DNA from: Paramecium sonneborni
Lineage: Eukaryota; Ciliophora; Oligohymenophorea; Peniculida; Parameciidae
Direction of reading: 5' to 3'
NCBI GenBank assembly: GCA_905182985.1
Contig: CAJJDN010000036.1
Span: 436,982-500,981, forward strand
Length of the DNA: 64,000 nucleotides
Shown here: positions 47,742 to 61,191 of the stretch, piece by piece
Numbering within the stretch: the stretch's first letter is position 1
Layout of the letters: every line of letters starts with the position of its first letter
Position numbers and translations under genes: made by a program
Notes under the pieces: generated by a model
The model's database searches: none
Told to the model about the DNA's origin: nothing
What the model saw: the letters and a program-made list of their open reading frames with translations, nothing else

Positions 47742-47756
47742 TTTATTAATTAATAA

Positions 47757-48543
47757 ATGGAAGATAGTACATTCAATAAATTAGTTGAAGTAATATAATT
47801 CAAAATATTAGTAAGTTTAATCTTAATTGACTTAATTACATGATAATGTAGAATAATTTGAGCAAGATCATAAAGATGTCATCAATTCAAGTGTTGGCCA
47901 AGATATTATAGATTTACAAGATTAGATATAAAACTTGTTAAAATAGCTTTAAGGTAATATGCAAAGACTTGATAATAATGCAGGTCATCTTCCAGGTCGT
48001 TAATAAAAGTATCATACAATTATATTTATAAAAGAATGAAATAAATCAAGTAATTCTACAAAAAAGAAATCGATAAGTTTACTTCAGTTTGTAAGTAATT
48101 GGAACAACAGTTATAATAAAAAAGAAAGACAATTGCTATGAATCAATAAGTTAAATGGAATGACCCTAAACCAAAACCTGTAGATTAATTACAAGAATAA
48201 TTAATGCACGATTAGTATGACGTTGATAATTAGATGATAAAAGAAAGAGAGGAAGATATTTAAAGAATAGTATACTTATTTCCAATAAAAGGATCGAGAA
48301 GCTTAAATGCTCAATAAATTAGTCGGAGAATTGGCATTAGAAGCACATAAAGCAGACGAAGTTCTTGATCTTGTTGATACTCATCAATAGACTACTAAAG
48401 ACAATTTAGTGAAGGCCAATGTCGAATTAGATTAAGCCTAAGATTCTCAAAAATCTGCAAATAAGAAATGGCTTATCATAGCTATTTTGGCAATTATTGT
48501 TGTAGGAGTATTAGTTACAATTTTAGTTCTAAAATTGAATTGA
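47757..48543 (+). CDS. Qa-SNARE (syntaxin-like) membrane protein
   Basis: Four exons (introns 47790-47811, 48009-48034, 48270-48291; 22, 26 and 22 nt) give 238 residues. Layout is that of a syntaxin. An N-terminal helical domain comes first (NVEQFEQDHKDVINSS, YKKEIDKFTSVCKQLEQQ). The SNARE helix follows at about residues 150-205 (REEDIQRIDREAQMLNKL, GELALEAHKADEVLDLV). A C-terminal anchor ends the protein (WLIIAILAIIVVGVLVTILV, then six residues). It acts in membrane fusion. When aligned by eye with other Qa-SNAREs, the central ionic-layer Gln appears replaced by Ala (HKADE for HEQGE), which should be checked. Its stop lies 17 bases from that of the convergent kinase. Confidence 0.85.
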
Positions 48544-48560
48544 TATTAATAACAAACACA

Positions 48561-49897
<1,337 letters not shown>

Positions 49898-49947
49898 GCT
49901 AACAAGAATAAGGCTTAAATACTATTAATGTTTACTTCTGCCTGCTC

Positions 49948-50148
49948 TCAAGACTTATAAACGGATTTATTAATCAACAGACACTTTAATACTCTTACAA
50001 TTAAGTGTATTAAATGAGAGTTTGACCTTAAGGCTCCTTTTTAGAAAATTTTGAACTTACTTTCGATCTTGTATTTGACAAGACTTGGTTAAATAAGATT
50101 CAAACCAATTTTAAGAATAGAAGGAGAATTACTGTTTAATTCAGTCAT
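49948..50148 (-). CDS. Possible small protein (66 aa)
   Basis: A frame from ATG 50148 to TGA 49948 (MTELNSNSPSILKIGLNLIQ), just upstream of the kinase gene on the same strand. Composition is coding-like and no domain is seen. A second phase is also open across part of the same stretch and runs in frame into the kinase. An N-terminal extension of the kinase is therefore a rival explanation. Confidence 0.35.
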
Positions 50149-50934
50149 CGAAGTTTTAAGAGATAAAAAAGGAAAGAACCAGAGTTAATTGTTCAACTTA
50201 AACAATTTATAAAAAATAAGATGATTATTAGAAAGTTTGTATAAATTATACACAAATCACTTCTAAATACATACAGATATATAAATACAAAGAGCATCAT
50301 ATTGTTCTTTTACACAATTTTACAAAGTTATGATTTTATATATTAAGTGAGAGATTGTGTAACACTATTTTGATTTTTATTATAATATAACATATGAATG
50401 TACATTTTGTGAAGAACAATAAAAAAGGAAAGTTATGATAGAGAGAATTGATTAAAGTTGAAAATCTTTCAATTGATATTAAAATTTTTTGCAAATGGAC
50501 TAAATTAATTCTATAATAAAATGGTGTACTAAAAATAAAGCAAAGTCTTAAAGGAGACGAGTTTGAGGGAGAATTTGTGAAGTCACAATGTAGAGATGAG
50601 AATTCTGTAAATAAAAACTAAATGATAAGAATAGGATAGATTAGAGTAGAATAACATTGTATTGGTTGAAAAGATGTATTAGATATCAAAGAGATTATTA
50701 TAATTAAAAGTAATTTTAGTTAATGATAAGATGGAATTGAAATTAGATTAAATACAATCTATATATATATATAGATGGTATATATCAATAAATGTTAATT
50801 ATAGTTATTGAGAGTAGATATATATGAAGAAATAGTATTATATTGAGTTAATGAAATTAGAAAAAGAATAAAAACCTTGAAATAATGAGACTTCATAAAT
50901 ATTTATATTCTTAAAATATTTAATAATTAAATTA
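50149..50934. other. Intergenic region with a purine-rich block
   Basis: 786 bases without a gene. About 50440-50660 is purine-rich (AAAGGAGACGAGTTTGAGGG and similar) and less A+T-biased than other spacers. 50759-50775 is a short AT repeat. This is either the upstream region of SPT5 or a non-coding RNA; I see no clear structure. Confidence 0.4.
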
Positions 50935-53384
50935 ATGAGTGTAAAGAATGACGATTATCGAAGTGATTAAGAGGATTCATCTCTTGATTCAATAGATATA
51001 AGGGATTCATCAGAATCAGAATAGTTTAAGTAGAGAAAGAATAAAAGGTTAAAAAAGTATTAAAAGAATAAAAAGAATGGAAAGAAACAAACGTATATAG
51101 ATTTAGAGGCATCAGAAACATCAGAGAATGATTCAGATGATGAAGGAGCAAAAGAGATAACAACAAAATAGCAATAACAGATATATAAAGATATGGAATT
51201 AAAGAGAAGACATGAGAGAAATGTAGTAGAAGATATCATGAATAGATACTAAAATGGAGATGGATTAAATGTAGAGGAAGTTGAGAGATCAGATGATGAA
51301 ATAGAGAAGCCAGGTTTAAGAGATCCAAAAGTAAAATAGATATTTAAATATAAAATAGTTTTGGCGTGTTTCATGTAATAAGGGTAAAGAGTAGGAAGCA
51401 GTGACATCAATAATGTTTAAACATAGTCATTTAATAGATACAAATCCATTAGAAATAGTATCTGTGTTTGCATTAAAGAAATTTCCTGCAGCAATATTTT
51501 TTGAAGCCTATTTTGAATAACATGTTATGAAAGCAATAGAAGGTTTAACTATAGTTAGATAATCACCACCTGAATTAGTTGAATGTGAATAGTGTCCTAA
51601 TATGTTTAAACCAGCAGAAGTAGAATAAATAGATATAGAAGAAGGATAATGGGTTAGGGTTAGATAACATAATATTTATTCTGGAGATTTAGCTAGAGTT
51701 ATGTAAGTAGATTAAGAGAGAAAATTAATTAAATTAAAAGTAGTACCTAGATAGAAGTTATTAATGAAATCTCTTGAAGAAGATGAAGAAAATAAAAAAA
51801 AGAATTCTAAAAAAAATAATACTAATGCAGATTAATCTCGTTTCTAAATGAAAGAAGAAGAAGGAGAACCTCCTATTGAAGATAATGAACCTTTTTAAAG
51901 AGGAAGCAAATATAAATTCTAAAAAAGAGCCAAATATCTATAAGAATAAAGAAAATATATTCGTGGACCTAAAATCCCAATATAAATGACTAAAAAGTCT
52001 ATTAATGATGATAATGATGAACCAACATCTTAATTTTTTTATACTTCTATAAGAGATGAATGGACATCTGCTAAAAAAGATGGATTTGAAATTATTACAC
52101 TTCCTGTTCATTAAGTTTTAACTGGAAATATTAAACCTACAGTAGAAGATTTATAATATTTCTATCCAGATGTATAAGATTATAGATTGATTCTTTAAAA
52201 ATTACATTCTAGTTTAAAATAAGTTGTTGAATAAAAATCTAAAATATAAATTGGAGATTATATAACACTTAATTAAGATTAAGCTAAACCAAATAGATAT
52301 AAAGTAGCTCAGATTTTATAAGATGAAAATAAACTTATTGTTACATAAACTGTTAAAAATAAAAATACAAATGAAAAAAAGAATTATGAATATAAACTTT
52401 AAATTAGTGATGCTAAATTAACATTTAAGTTATATTAATAAGTTGCAATTGTTTCAGGCCCTAATACTGGTTTAAGTGGAACTATTATTAAAATGGATGA
52501 TTTAAATGCATAAATTTCTACAGAAGCTGGTAGAATTGTTGATGCATTGATATCAGATCTATAATCTTAAAGTAATGTTATCAAAAAAATGGATATTGAA
52601 GATAATATTGATATTGGATCTACATAATAAAAACCTGGATTTAAGAGAAATGATCTAGTTAAATTTGGACTCATAGATAATGATATTGGATGTATACTCA
52701 ACATTTCTAACAATGAAGTTAGTATTCTTGATCTTACAAATTAAATCAAAAATATAAATAAATTGGCCATCAAAAATTTCATCAATACCAGAAACAATGT
52801 AGTTAAAAATATGTATGGTAATGATATTAGATAATAAGATTTAGTTGTCATTCTTGATGGCTTTTATAAAAGTAAATATATATCCTCATTTTTTAGACAA
52901 TAAAGCTACAGTACTTCATGTATATAGAGATTATTTATTCCTTTTTAATGGAAAATTTGATAATACTTAAGGTGTGATAATAGAAAAAGCTAATAATTGT
53001 GGTTTAGTCTCATCTTCCAAAAAAGCAGAACCTGTTGTTATAAATACAACATCTTAAATATCTAATGAGGATTGGAAAAATCTTAGAGGATAAATGGTTA
53101 CTATTCGAAAAGGATAATGGTAATCTTATAGAGGTATGGTTCAAGAAGTTAATAGCAGAGTTGCAACCATATAATTATCAGCTAAAAATCTTGTTGTTAA
53201 AGTGCCATTAGAATTCATTAAATCTGATACATCTAATTCCCATCTTCAAGTTGGAAAAACACCTTAACATCATCCAGGTATGTCAACCAGAGTTTGGGAT
53301 GATCTTGAAGGTGTTTAACAATCTGTTATGAGAGGATATCAATCTCCTTATATAACTTATCAAACACCTATGCGTAATGATTGA
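50935..53384 (+). CDS. SPT5: Transcription elongation factor SPT5
   Basis: Three exons with introns at 51331-51358 (28 nt) and 52872-52896 (25 nt) give 798 residues. The N-terminus is acidic (SSLDSIDIRDSSESEQ, SETSENDSDDEGAKE). From about residue 130 comes the NGN domain (WRVSCNKGKEQEAVTSIM, IVSVFALKKFPAAIFFEAYF), which binds SPT4 and RNA polymerase II. KOW-type segments follow: EGQWVRVRQHNIYSGDLARV, QVAIVSGPNTGLSGTI, LVKFGLIDNDIGCI and MVTIRKGQWQSYRGMV, each with the glycine that marks the motif. The C-terminal repeat region is short (WDDLEGVQQ, YQSPYITYQTPMRND), with only one or two SP/TP sites. It acts in the nucleus as part of DSIF. Confidence 0.93.
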
Positions 53385-53845
53385 AAATATAACAATATAT
53401 TTAATAATATCTATATATCATTTATAATTACTTCTTTCTATTTTTTATCTAAATTATATTAATTATTTGAACTCTTTTTTATTATCAAACACACTTATAT
53501 ACAAATACAAATTCTATAATCTAATGCTATTAATATTCTTGGGAATCTACATTTTTGTTGAGATTCTTCCTGATCATTTTCAAAGTGTCATTTTATTCAA
53601 CTTATATCATGATTTATATATTATATACAATTAGGGTTAACTTTCAGATATGTACTTTATTTTTATTAAAATAAATATTATAATCTATATTCTCATATAT
53701 ATTAAAGAACAAATATATATATTGAGTTCTCTCAAATCTTTTTATTTTTTATTTAAATAAAAAAATATTTAATCAAAGATTTTTATCTGATAGACAAAAT
53801 AATTATATATAATAAAAATACTAAAATTATTCTAATTTTTATAAA
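53385..53845. other. Intergenic spacer
   Basis: 461 A+T-rich bases between two plus-strand genes, with several TATATA runs. Nothing else recognised. Confidence 0.5.
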
Positions 53846-56800
53846 ATGTAAAAAAATTATGATATTCGGGAAATTGATGATTATGAAATTCATTTTAAAT
53901 CTTTGATTGGATAAGGAGCTCATGGAAAAGTTTATGAAGGAAGAAAAATAAGTGAGAATAGAATAATATGTGTTAAGGTAGTATATTTATTTTAATTAGG
54001 TTTTCTACATTACAGAAGAGAAAAAAGAAAAAATTAAGAGAGAAGTTGCTATTTTAGAGGAAATGAAGAAAGTTACTCATCAAAACATTGTCAAAATTTA
54101 TCATGTAGAAGAATAGAATTAAAGAATATATATATTTATGGAGAAATGTATTGAAAATCTTGAATAAAAACTTCAAAAAATCAAAAAGGAAAATAAAAGT
54201 TTCTCGGTTAGAGAAATTTTAGAGATATCAAGATAAATTTGTAGAGGATATAATGAGATGAGAAAAAAAAAAATTATTCACAGAGATCTAAAGCCTGAAA
54301 ATATAGTGATAGGAGATGATGGATAATATAAAGTATTTCAATTATTCAACAATATAGATATGTGATTATGGTTTAAGTAAGACTTAATTTGACCTGGAAT
54401 CTATTTAGAAATAAACTCAAGTGGGTACACCTTTATTTGTAGCACCTTAAATATTTGAAGGAAAATATTCTAATAAAGCAGATATTTTTAGTGTAAGAAT
54501 AATTCTTTATATAGTTTGGAATGATGATTTATTATATAACATTCTAAACATCATTATTTCGTGTAAAATCATTAAATGATATACAGGAAGAATATTAAAA
54601 ATTATAGAATGGGATCATAATACCTGAAATTTCGAATTAGGATGATAAAAAATTATCAGATGAACTCAAATCAATCCTTTAAATGACTATTACTTATTTA
54701 GAGGAAGATAGAATAGGTTGGGATCAATTAACTAGCATCTTAGAGGATTTAGATCTAAAACCATAAATTAATACCTTTACTACTAAAAAAAATGAGTAAA
54801 ACGAGTTTGGAATGTAAAGTTCCAATCATGATTACTATAATTTACCAAAAGTTAAAAAATAAACTCCTGATATTATATAATATCCATATGCCATGAATCA
54901 ATAAATAAAGGAAGAGGTTGATAATCAATAATCTATTTATTTTAGAGAGGAATTTGAAAATGATAATAAAAATAATAATCTAAATATATAATATCAATTT
55001 AAAACTAATAAATAAAATCAATAAGATAATAATTAATAAAATCAAATTATATAATAATAATCTTATTAAAAATAATCTAATGCTAATTTTTAAGATTATC
55101 AGCCTGATAATTATGTTAAAACTTTTGATGATATAGATTAAGATTTTAAACATGAATAAGATTAAAAAAGGATTTAAGATAAAAACTAGAATTCTTAGTC
55201 TTAATTAGGCTAATAAAATGTTTATGATAAAATTTAACAATAATAAGTTTAAGATTTTTAATATGAAAAATAAAATAATTCATAGTATAAGGTTAATCAG
55301 CAAAAATTTTTAATTTAAGAATCTATAAATGATTTGAGCATTTCATTTCATCCTCAAGAATTTTAAAAATAAACTTATATATAGAATAATAATCGAATAT
55401 ATTAAAATAGAAATCAGGAAGAAGAAAACTAAATATTATATTAGAATAAATAATTCAAAAACAAATCAACTAATTAAATAATTAACAATGTATCTTTAGT
55501 TGAATCCCAAACTGATTTAAATTTAAATTCAAGAAAAAATATTCAAAAGTCTTAATTAACAAATAATCAAAAGATTTATGATTAGTCACAAAATAATATT
55601 TAATAAAAATCTAGTGATAGGATATCGTATAAAAATTAATAAGAATGCCTTAAAAACTCAATCTAATAATTTAAACCTGACCTTGAAGAATCTTCAATAT
55701 AATAAAATCCTGATGAAACTCAAACAATTAATTTTTCAAATTTTATGGAAGAAAGCTAAATTAATATGTCTAAAACTAACTTCTAAGAAATATAGACACC
55801 AGAAAAATCATTTAATGAAATGATAAATCTTAAAAACAAGAATTTGATTTAAAATAACCAATAATATTATCCATCCAAATAGGATGAATAAAAAGAACAA
55901 ATATTTAATTAATAAAAAATAGCATAAAATTAATAAAAAGATAGTATATAGCCTGTCATCCAATAATCATTTCAAAATCTTACAAAAAAAGAGTTTTATC
56001 CATAAAATTAATAGGTAATAATTAAAAAGAATTAAAATTAAAATAATTCTTCAGAATTCAAAAATTAAGAATATAAATTTAATGATAATCAAAAATTAAT
56101 AAAATAATATGAAGAAGAAAAATTAACTAATAATGATTTTTAATGCGTTTAAAATAACATGTAATAAAAAAGAAAACTAATAAAAATAACTGAAATAACT
56201 TAGTCTTCATTTGATTTAAAAAAAATAGTTTTGATAATTTTTGCTAAAATTAGGTTCGCTGAGAATGTCTTTAACTCTTATTAAAAATTAAAGTATAATT
56301 ACCTATTTTATATTAGAACAAATTAATAATTAGAAAAATACTAAACTTTGTTTGAAATTTTTAACTACCTTTTACGTTAGTATTAATACTCAATGATTGC
56401 TAATATAAGATTGATTTGTATGAATGATTAAAATATGAATTAAAGTAAGTTAAAAAAATAATTGTGTTTATAAATTGAGGGAAATAAAATTTTAGATTAT
56501 TAAGAATAAAATTAAACTTAATTGAAAGAGATTAATAAAATTTATTGTTAAAAAATAGAGATTTCTGCAGTAAAATATATTTTAATAATTTAGTAAGCAT
56601 CTTAAGAGTTATAAAACCTTTTTGATAAAAGAATTAATAATAGTGATTTAATGGAATTGATAAGATTTGTAGAGAAGGGAGATTTATTTAGTTATGATTC
56701 TTTCATTGAATTGTATGAAAATTATTTCTAAAAAATTTTCTAATAAGTGAATAAGGATTCAAATTTTAAAGTATTTTTAAAGTAAGTATTATTTTAAAAA

Positions 56801-56965
56801 GAAAGGTTCATTGGATTTTCGATAAAATTTATAAAAATTGATGAAGAATACCCGATTAATAATTATAAAGAAATAGATATTTAGATGATTGATTATTTAA
56901 CTGATGATGAATAATTATTATAAGAATATATAAAGAGTTATTAGATGATGAGATTGAAAAAATGA
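53846..56965 (+). CDS. Protein kinase with very long Gln/Asn-rich region (1,016 aa)
   Basis: Four exons (introns 53978-53999, 54333-54357, 54493-54514; 22, 25 and 22 nt); the sum is 1,017 codons. The kinase domain spans about residues 15-270. It shows IGQGAHGKVYEG, ICVKV, the loop IIHRDLKPENIV near residue 137, ICDYGLSK (DYG for DFG) and TPLFVAPQIF (APQ for APE). The domain style is ULK/NEK-like, but no subgroup is certain. Residues of about 295-745 are dominated by Gln and Asn, mostly from TAA/TAG and AAT codons, with Lys and Ser: a prion-like low-complexity stretch. The last 270 residues become more ordered and helical again (KIVLIIFAKIRFAENVF, RFVEKGDLFSYDSFIELYEN) and may be a regulatory domain. 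Confidence 0.85.
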
Positions 56966-57175
56966 TTGATTATGTTATAATATAGTATATTTTAAATATT
57001 AAAGAAAAAATATTTGAAAAGGAAAAATGCATTGTTATAGTTGAATAGAGAGAATGATTGAAGAATAAAAATGAGAAATGAAGATGAGAAGTTTAAAAAA
57101 TTGATTAATGAAGTAATAATAAGGATTGAGAAAATATTCGTTTTTCTATTTTTTTGTGATAGTTATTAATAATAT
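56966..57175. other. Intergenic spacer with basic short frame
   Basis: 210 bases. The purine-rich stretch keeps a short open phase but has no plausible independent gene. This is probably the upstream region of the trichocyst matrix gene. Confidence 0.45.
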
Positions 57176-58349
57176 ATGAAATCAGCTTTATTGGTTGTTG
57201 TTTTGATTGTCTGTATTTAGGCAACTACAGTTTCTGAATTGAAAGAAAGACTTTCAGGATATGGAGATCATCCTTTTAGTTCATCAATGATAAATTTAGT
57301 GAGTGTGAATATGAAAACAGGAGGATCATTAAACGAATTAAAATAGCTCCTATAATAAATAAAGGATGAATTGATTGCTTTGACATAATTATAAGATTAA
57401 GAAAATGCAACATTCACAAGAAGAAGTTAAGTCGATTTGGCAAAACTTTAAGCAACACTTGAATAAGCTTAATAAGATCTTGATAACTAAAGATAAGAAT
57501 AATCAAGTTTAAATAATGAATTAAGCACATTGTAAACAAGAGTTTAAGAAGGTAAATAAATTGGAATATAATTTAATAGATTAGGCTGCATTAGATAGAA
57601 ATAGTAGAGGAAGTGGAGATGCTTAAAGTAGATTAGATGCTGAAAATACAGATTTTACAGTTAAATATTAAGATTATAGTGATGCAATTCTTGCTTGCAA
57701 AGAAGCTTAAAGATTATTAATGAATTTAAGAGGTGAAGGTGCATCATTAATACAATTAACGTATTATATTTATTTAAATATATATATAGTTAAGACACTA
57801 AAAGCAATTTAATTTAAACTAAAGAAAACTTCTAAAAGATTAAAGAGATCTTAGAAGCTCATACTAAAAAAAGTTCATTAACATTATTCCAACCAATTAT
57901 TGAAGGATTAGCTGAAATGACCACAAAAGTAAACCCAGAAACATTGAATAATGTTTTAAGTTTAGTTGCTAGATTGATTACTGCATTATAAGAAGGTTAA
58001 GATTAATTAGAAGCTAATCATAAAACTTAAATTGAAAATTTAACCAGATTAGGTGATGATTTAAGAAATGAAAAATAAACTTTATAAGTTTCATTGGCTA
58101 CTGCAAATAATAGACTTAAAGAAATTTAATCAAGATTAAATGAATTAGATGGATTAATTAACATTTCTAATGCTATTGTTGAAGTCACCTAATTAAATAT
58201 TCAAGACGCAACTAGAATTAATGAATTAGAAGATCAAGAATACAGTAATCAAAAAGTTAGTAGGTAATCTATCAAATATATATAGATAAACTGAAATCGA
58301 TATCGTTGATAGATTAATTGAATACATCAATCAAAAATTATCAGAATGA
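57176..58349 (+). CDS. Trichocyst matrix protein (TMP family)
   Basis: Four exons (introns 57552-57579, 57761-57789, 58264-58285; 28, 29 and 22 nt) give 364 residues. A signal peptide (MKSALLVVVLIVCIQAT) is followed by a short pro-like segment (KERLSGYGDHPFSSSMI). Then come long heptad coiled coils (DLAKLQATLEQAQQDLDNQR, SLNNELSTLQTRVQEG, TLQVSLATANNRLKEI) around a central segment rich in Asp and Ser (NSRGSGDAQSRLDAENTD). This is the layout of the polypeptides that crystallise inside trichocysts, the regulated secretory organelles of Paramecium. The family precursors are cleaved after the pro-region during maturation. The family is large and mutually redundant; I cannot name the subgroup. Confidence 0.88.
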
Positions 58350-58375
58350 AATAATCATATTCATAAAAATAATAT

Positions 58376-58964
58376 TCATATTTATCTAGAATCTGTTTCA
58401 ATCATTCTATGGAATTAATCAAAATTTAAATTCCAAGAGTCTGCAATCTTTGCCACTTCCAAAATACGAGTATCATTTGTTGATTCTGCAGATTTTACTC
58501 TTACATTCATTGCTATTGTATCCTATATGTTAATATATATTATTACGATTGCATAAGCAAGAAAAATATCTTTTATTGATATTCCTCCTATATCGTGTGT
58601 GTTCAAATTAATCTTAACTAAATTATATACATTTTCCCAATCAGGATGATCTAACATTAAAAAATATCTTACGGTCAATTTACTCTGAAAAAATGGCCAC
58701 TTAATTCATAAAAGAAAAAGCTTCCTTAAAATTGTTGAATTTTATTTCTCTATATAATTTTTATGGTGTCTATTTTACTATATTAATTACTATCTTCCAT
58801 GTTGAATTTAATGAATGCATTTTACTTAATGTTTATATGTCAGAATCAGAAAGAAGAGTTGCATTTCTTTCCTTCATTGTCTAAAAATCTATCACTTTGA
58901 ATGAAAGTTTTGGAAAATTTGTTTATATTGTGCCAAATCGAAATTTGAAAACTTAAAAAATCAT
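58376..58964 (-). CDS. Pterin-4a-carbinolamine dehydratase (PCBD/DCoH-like)
   Basis: Four exons (introns 58770-58790, 58651-58672, 58523-58546; 21, 22 and 24 nt) give 173 residues from the upstream ATG, 144 from the one at 58877. The core shows the family pattern: [20 protein letters not shown], the active-site HHPDW at residues 91-95 (completed by the splice), [20 protein letters not shown] and KDIFLAYAI. The enzyme dehydrates 4a-hydroxytetrahydrobiopterin. The basic, hydrophobic leader ([17 protein letters not shown]) could be a mitochondrial targeting sequence. A C-terminal extension of about 50 residues ([16 protein letters not shown]) is unusual for PCBD. The gene is convergent with the trichocyst gene, 26 bases apart. 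Confidence 0.88.
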
Positions 58965-59260
58965 AAAATTTAATAATATTGATTTGGATTTATAATATTT
59001 ACTTTGGTATTTATATTTCATTCCCAATTAATTATAATTACTTTTTTAATTATTATTATTACTATTCAAATTGAATATATGAACATTTTATTTTGACAAT
59101 TTAATTTGACAATAAGATAAGAATTTATTCTTAATTATTTTTATATTATTTAAGAAATCATGGATTTCAAGAGAATTCAGAATTAGGACAAAATTGCATT
59201 TAAGTTTGAATATAATTCACGAGATTTTAAGTTAGAGATTTTAAAATAAATTCATCCAAT

Positions 59261-61041
59261 TCATTAACTTAAGTTCTATGATTTTGATGTTAACAAACTT
59301 TTAACAAATTTAAAGGCATATAATTAAATTTGATTGCTTAAATATTAATTTAGATCATTTTTAGTTTGAAATAAGTTCCAGAGTCTCTATTTCGAATTTA
59401 GTCGAAATTAATTTATCTCAAGAAATTTCAATTTATTTATTATATTTGAATTCTCTTAATTCCGATTAACAGAATACTCATCATATTAAGTATTAAAATT
59501 TTACAATTTTAATTTCATAATTTCTATTCTAGCTGAACTTTCTCTTTTAGGAAATTAAAACTTTTCCATTAATAAACATAAAGAATTTTTTTATTTTATT
59601 CTTAAAAAATTAAAATTATTTAAATAGTAGACTGCCTTCTACAATTTTTTAATAGCTGGACTAATACAATATTTTCTTTTAATTTGAAATCTCCATCTAA
59701 GTAAATCTTCATATTTTTCCTTTAAAGTTTTTGGTCTCGCAATTTTAAAACATTTGGTAATCTCATCTATTGGTTACTTAATTAATTTTGAAATCATTAA
59801 ATAAACACAAAAAATCAGAGAAAAATATGCAACAAACAATAGTATAATGGTTTAATTTAAAGTTTGTTAAATTTTTTCTTATAAATCTCTTTTAGATTCA
59901 GTTAGATAATCTTAATATTGAGAATTATCTATAATACTAACCTAAATAAAAAAATAAAATACAATAAAACATACAATTATTATTTTCTTAAGTAAAACTT
60001 AATAACACTTTATTAAGAATTTGTTATTTAATTCATAAATTTAAAGTATTGATTATCTTTATTTTTTAGTTAATCCCAATTATTCTTATTAAATCCAGTA
60101 ATGTTTTGGTCATAAAAATATATATGTGTGTTATTTTATTAATTGATTAAAATGCCATCTTTAGTTAAAATCATTATATAGACTTCTTTGTATTCATTTA
60201 GTATTTTTTAAGTTACTTGAATTATATAATTAGAAAAAATATCTATACAAAAAGCTCCAGAAAATTGAAGAAATTTATCCATTAATGGTAGAGTTAAAGT
60301 TATTCCGATTTTGTAATCTTATTTAACTACATAATTATCTCAAAAACTTACACAAGTATGGATCAGAAATGCTATAGTGATACTCTTTTGTAATTTTTGT
60401 AAATTTAGATATATTTTATGCTAAAATATACCATGGTCTAGTTTCTGGTTAAAAATTTAAGATATCACTTCCTAAAGCATAGCATGGATAAGAATAAAGT
60501 GGTTTAGGTTATTCTTCAATATATCCATATAAAAAAGCTTCATTAGAATCAAATTAAGGATATATAATTTATCCTAGAGAACCAATAAAATCACCAAAAG
60601 TAACTTAGTCTATTTAGTTTATATCAGAAGAATTAAATTCATTTTTAAAGGCATAACAAAATATAGAATCAGAAAAATTCTAATGCTTTTTACTTTCAAT
60701 TATTGATGGATAAGATTAAATTCCACCAAAATTATTTTAGTTTAATGAGCTGTTCAATAAAATTTTTCTAAAATAAGCTAAATATAGTTGATTTAAAGTG
60801 ATAAGGGGATTAGCATCTAATTTAACATTAGATAGTTACTTATTTAAAAGTAAGAATTCAAATAGTTATAATAATGGGTCGCATAACTAAATTTGTTTGT
60901 ATTAGCTCTCTCATATATAATCTCAGATTAAGATAAAAATTCATCTATTATTACTCGTCCTCCAAAATATCCTGTTATATATGAGATTGATGAAAATGCC
61001 ACAGAAAATAAAACAGAGTATGTTAGCAATAGTGTTTTCAT
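59261..61041 (-). CDS. Cache-domain two-helix membrane sensor protein (second of two)
   Basis: Four exons with introns at 60817-60839 (23 nt), 60327-60351 (25 nt) and 59942-59970 (29 nt); the sum is 568 codons. The layout matches the protein at 14517-16224. There is an N-terminal membrane helix (LLLTYSVLFSVAFSSISYI), then an outside domain of about 330 residues with QPETRPWY near residue 188. The second Cache half contains EVYIMILTKDG, with the shared motif GFNKNNW. A second membrane helix (TIILLFVAYFSLIFCVYLM) and about 190 cytoplasmic residues, basic and helical, follow. No output enzyme domain is seen. The last 70 bases overlap a short plus-strand frame, which I treat as a shadow. Confidence 0.8.
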
Positions 61042-61190
61042 TGAATAATTATTGAGAAATGACATTAATTTAATAATTTAATTGTAATAAATATCTCAAA
61101 TCAATATAATTAATAATGACAGATCAAATTTTTGTAAGTTTTTATATTTAAATGAAGGATCTTAATCAAATAGATTTTTAAGCTTATACA
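60080..61190. repeat. Exact direct repeat D, copy 1 (1,111 bp)
   Basis: Identical to 61192-62302. It contains the 5' two thirds of the second Cache gene and its upstream region. Confidence 0.9.
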
Positions 61191-61191
61191 N
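61191..61191. other. Assembly gap (single N) between repeat D copies
   Basis: One undetermined base flanked by identical 1,111-bp copies. Confidence 0.95.

Noticed and set aside
50759..50775. AT repeat as an origin or recombination site
   Set aside because: Such short AT runs are common throughout the spacers at this base composition.
59160..59340. Plus-strand gene starting MDFKRIQNQDKIAFKF
   Set aside because: It changes phase after about 58 codons, has no intron to fix this, and overlaps the end of the well-supported second Cache gene.
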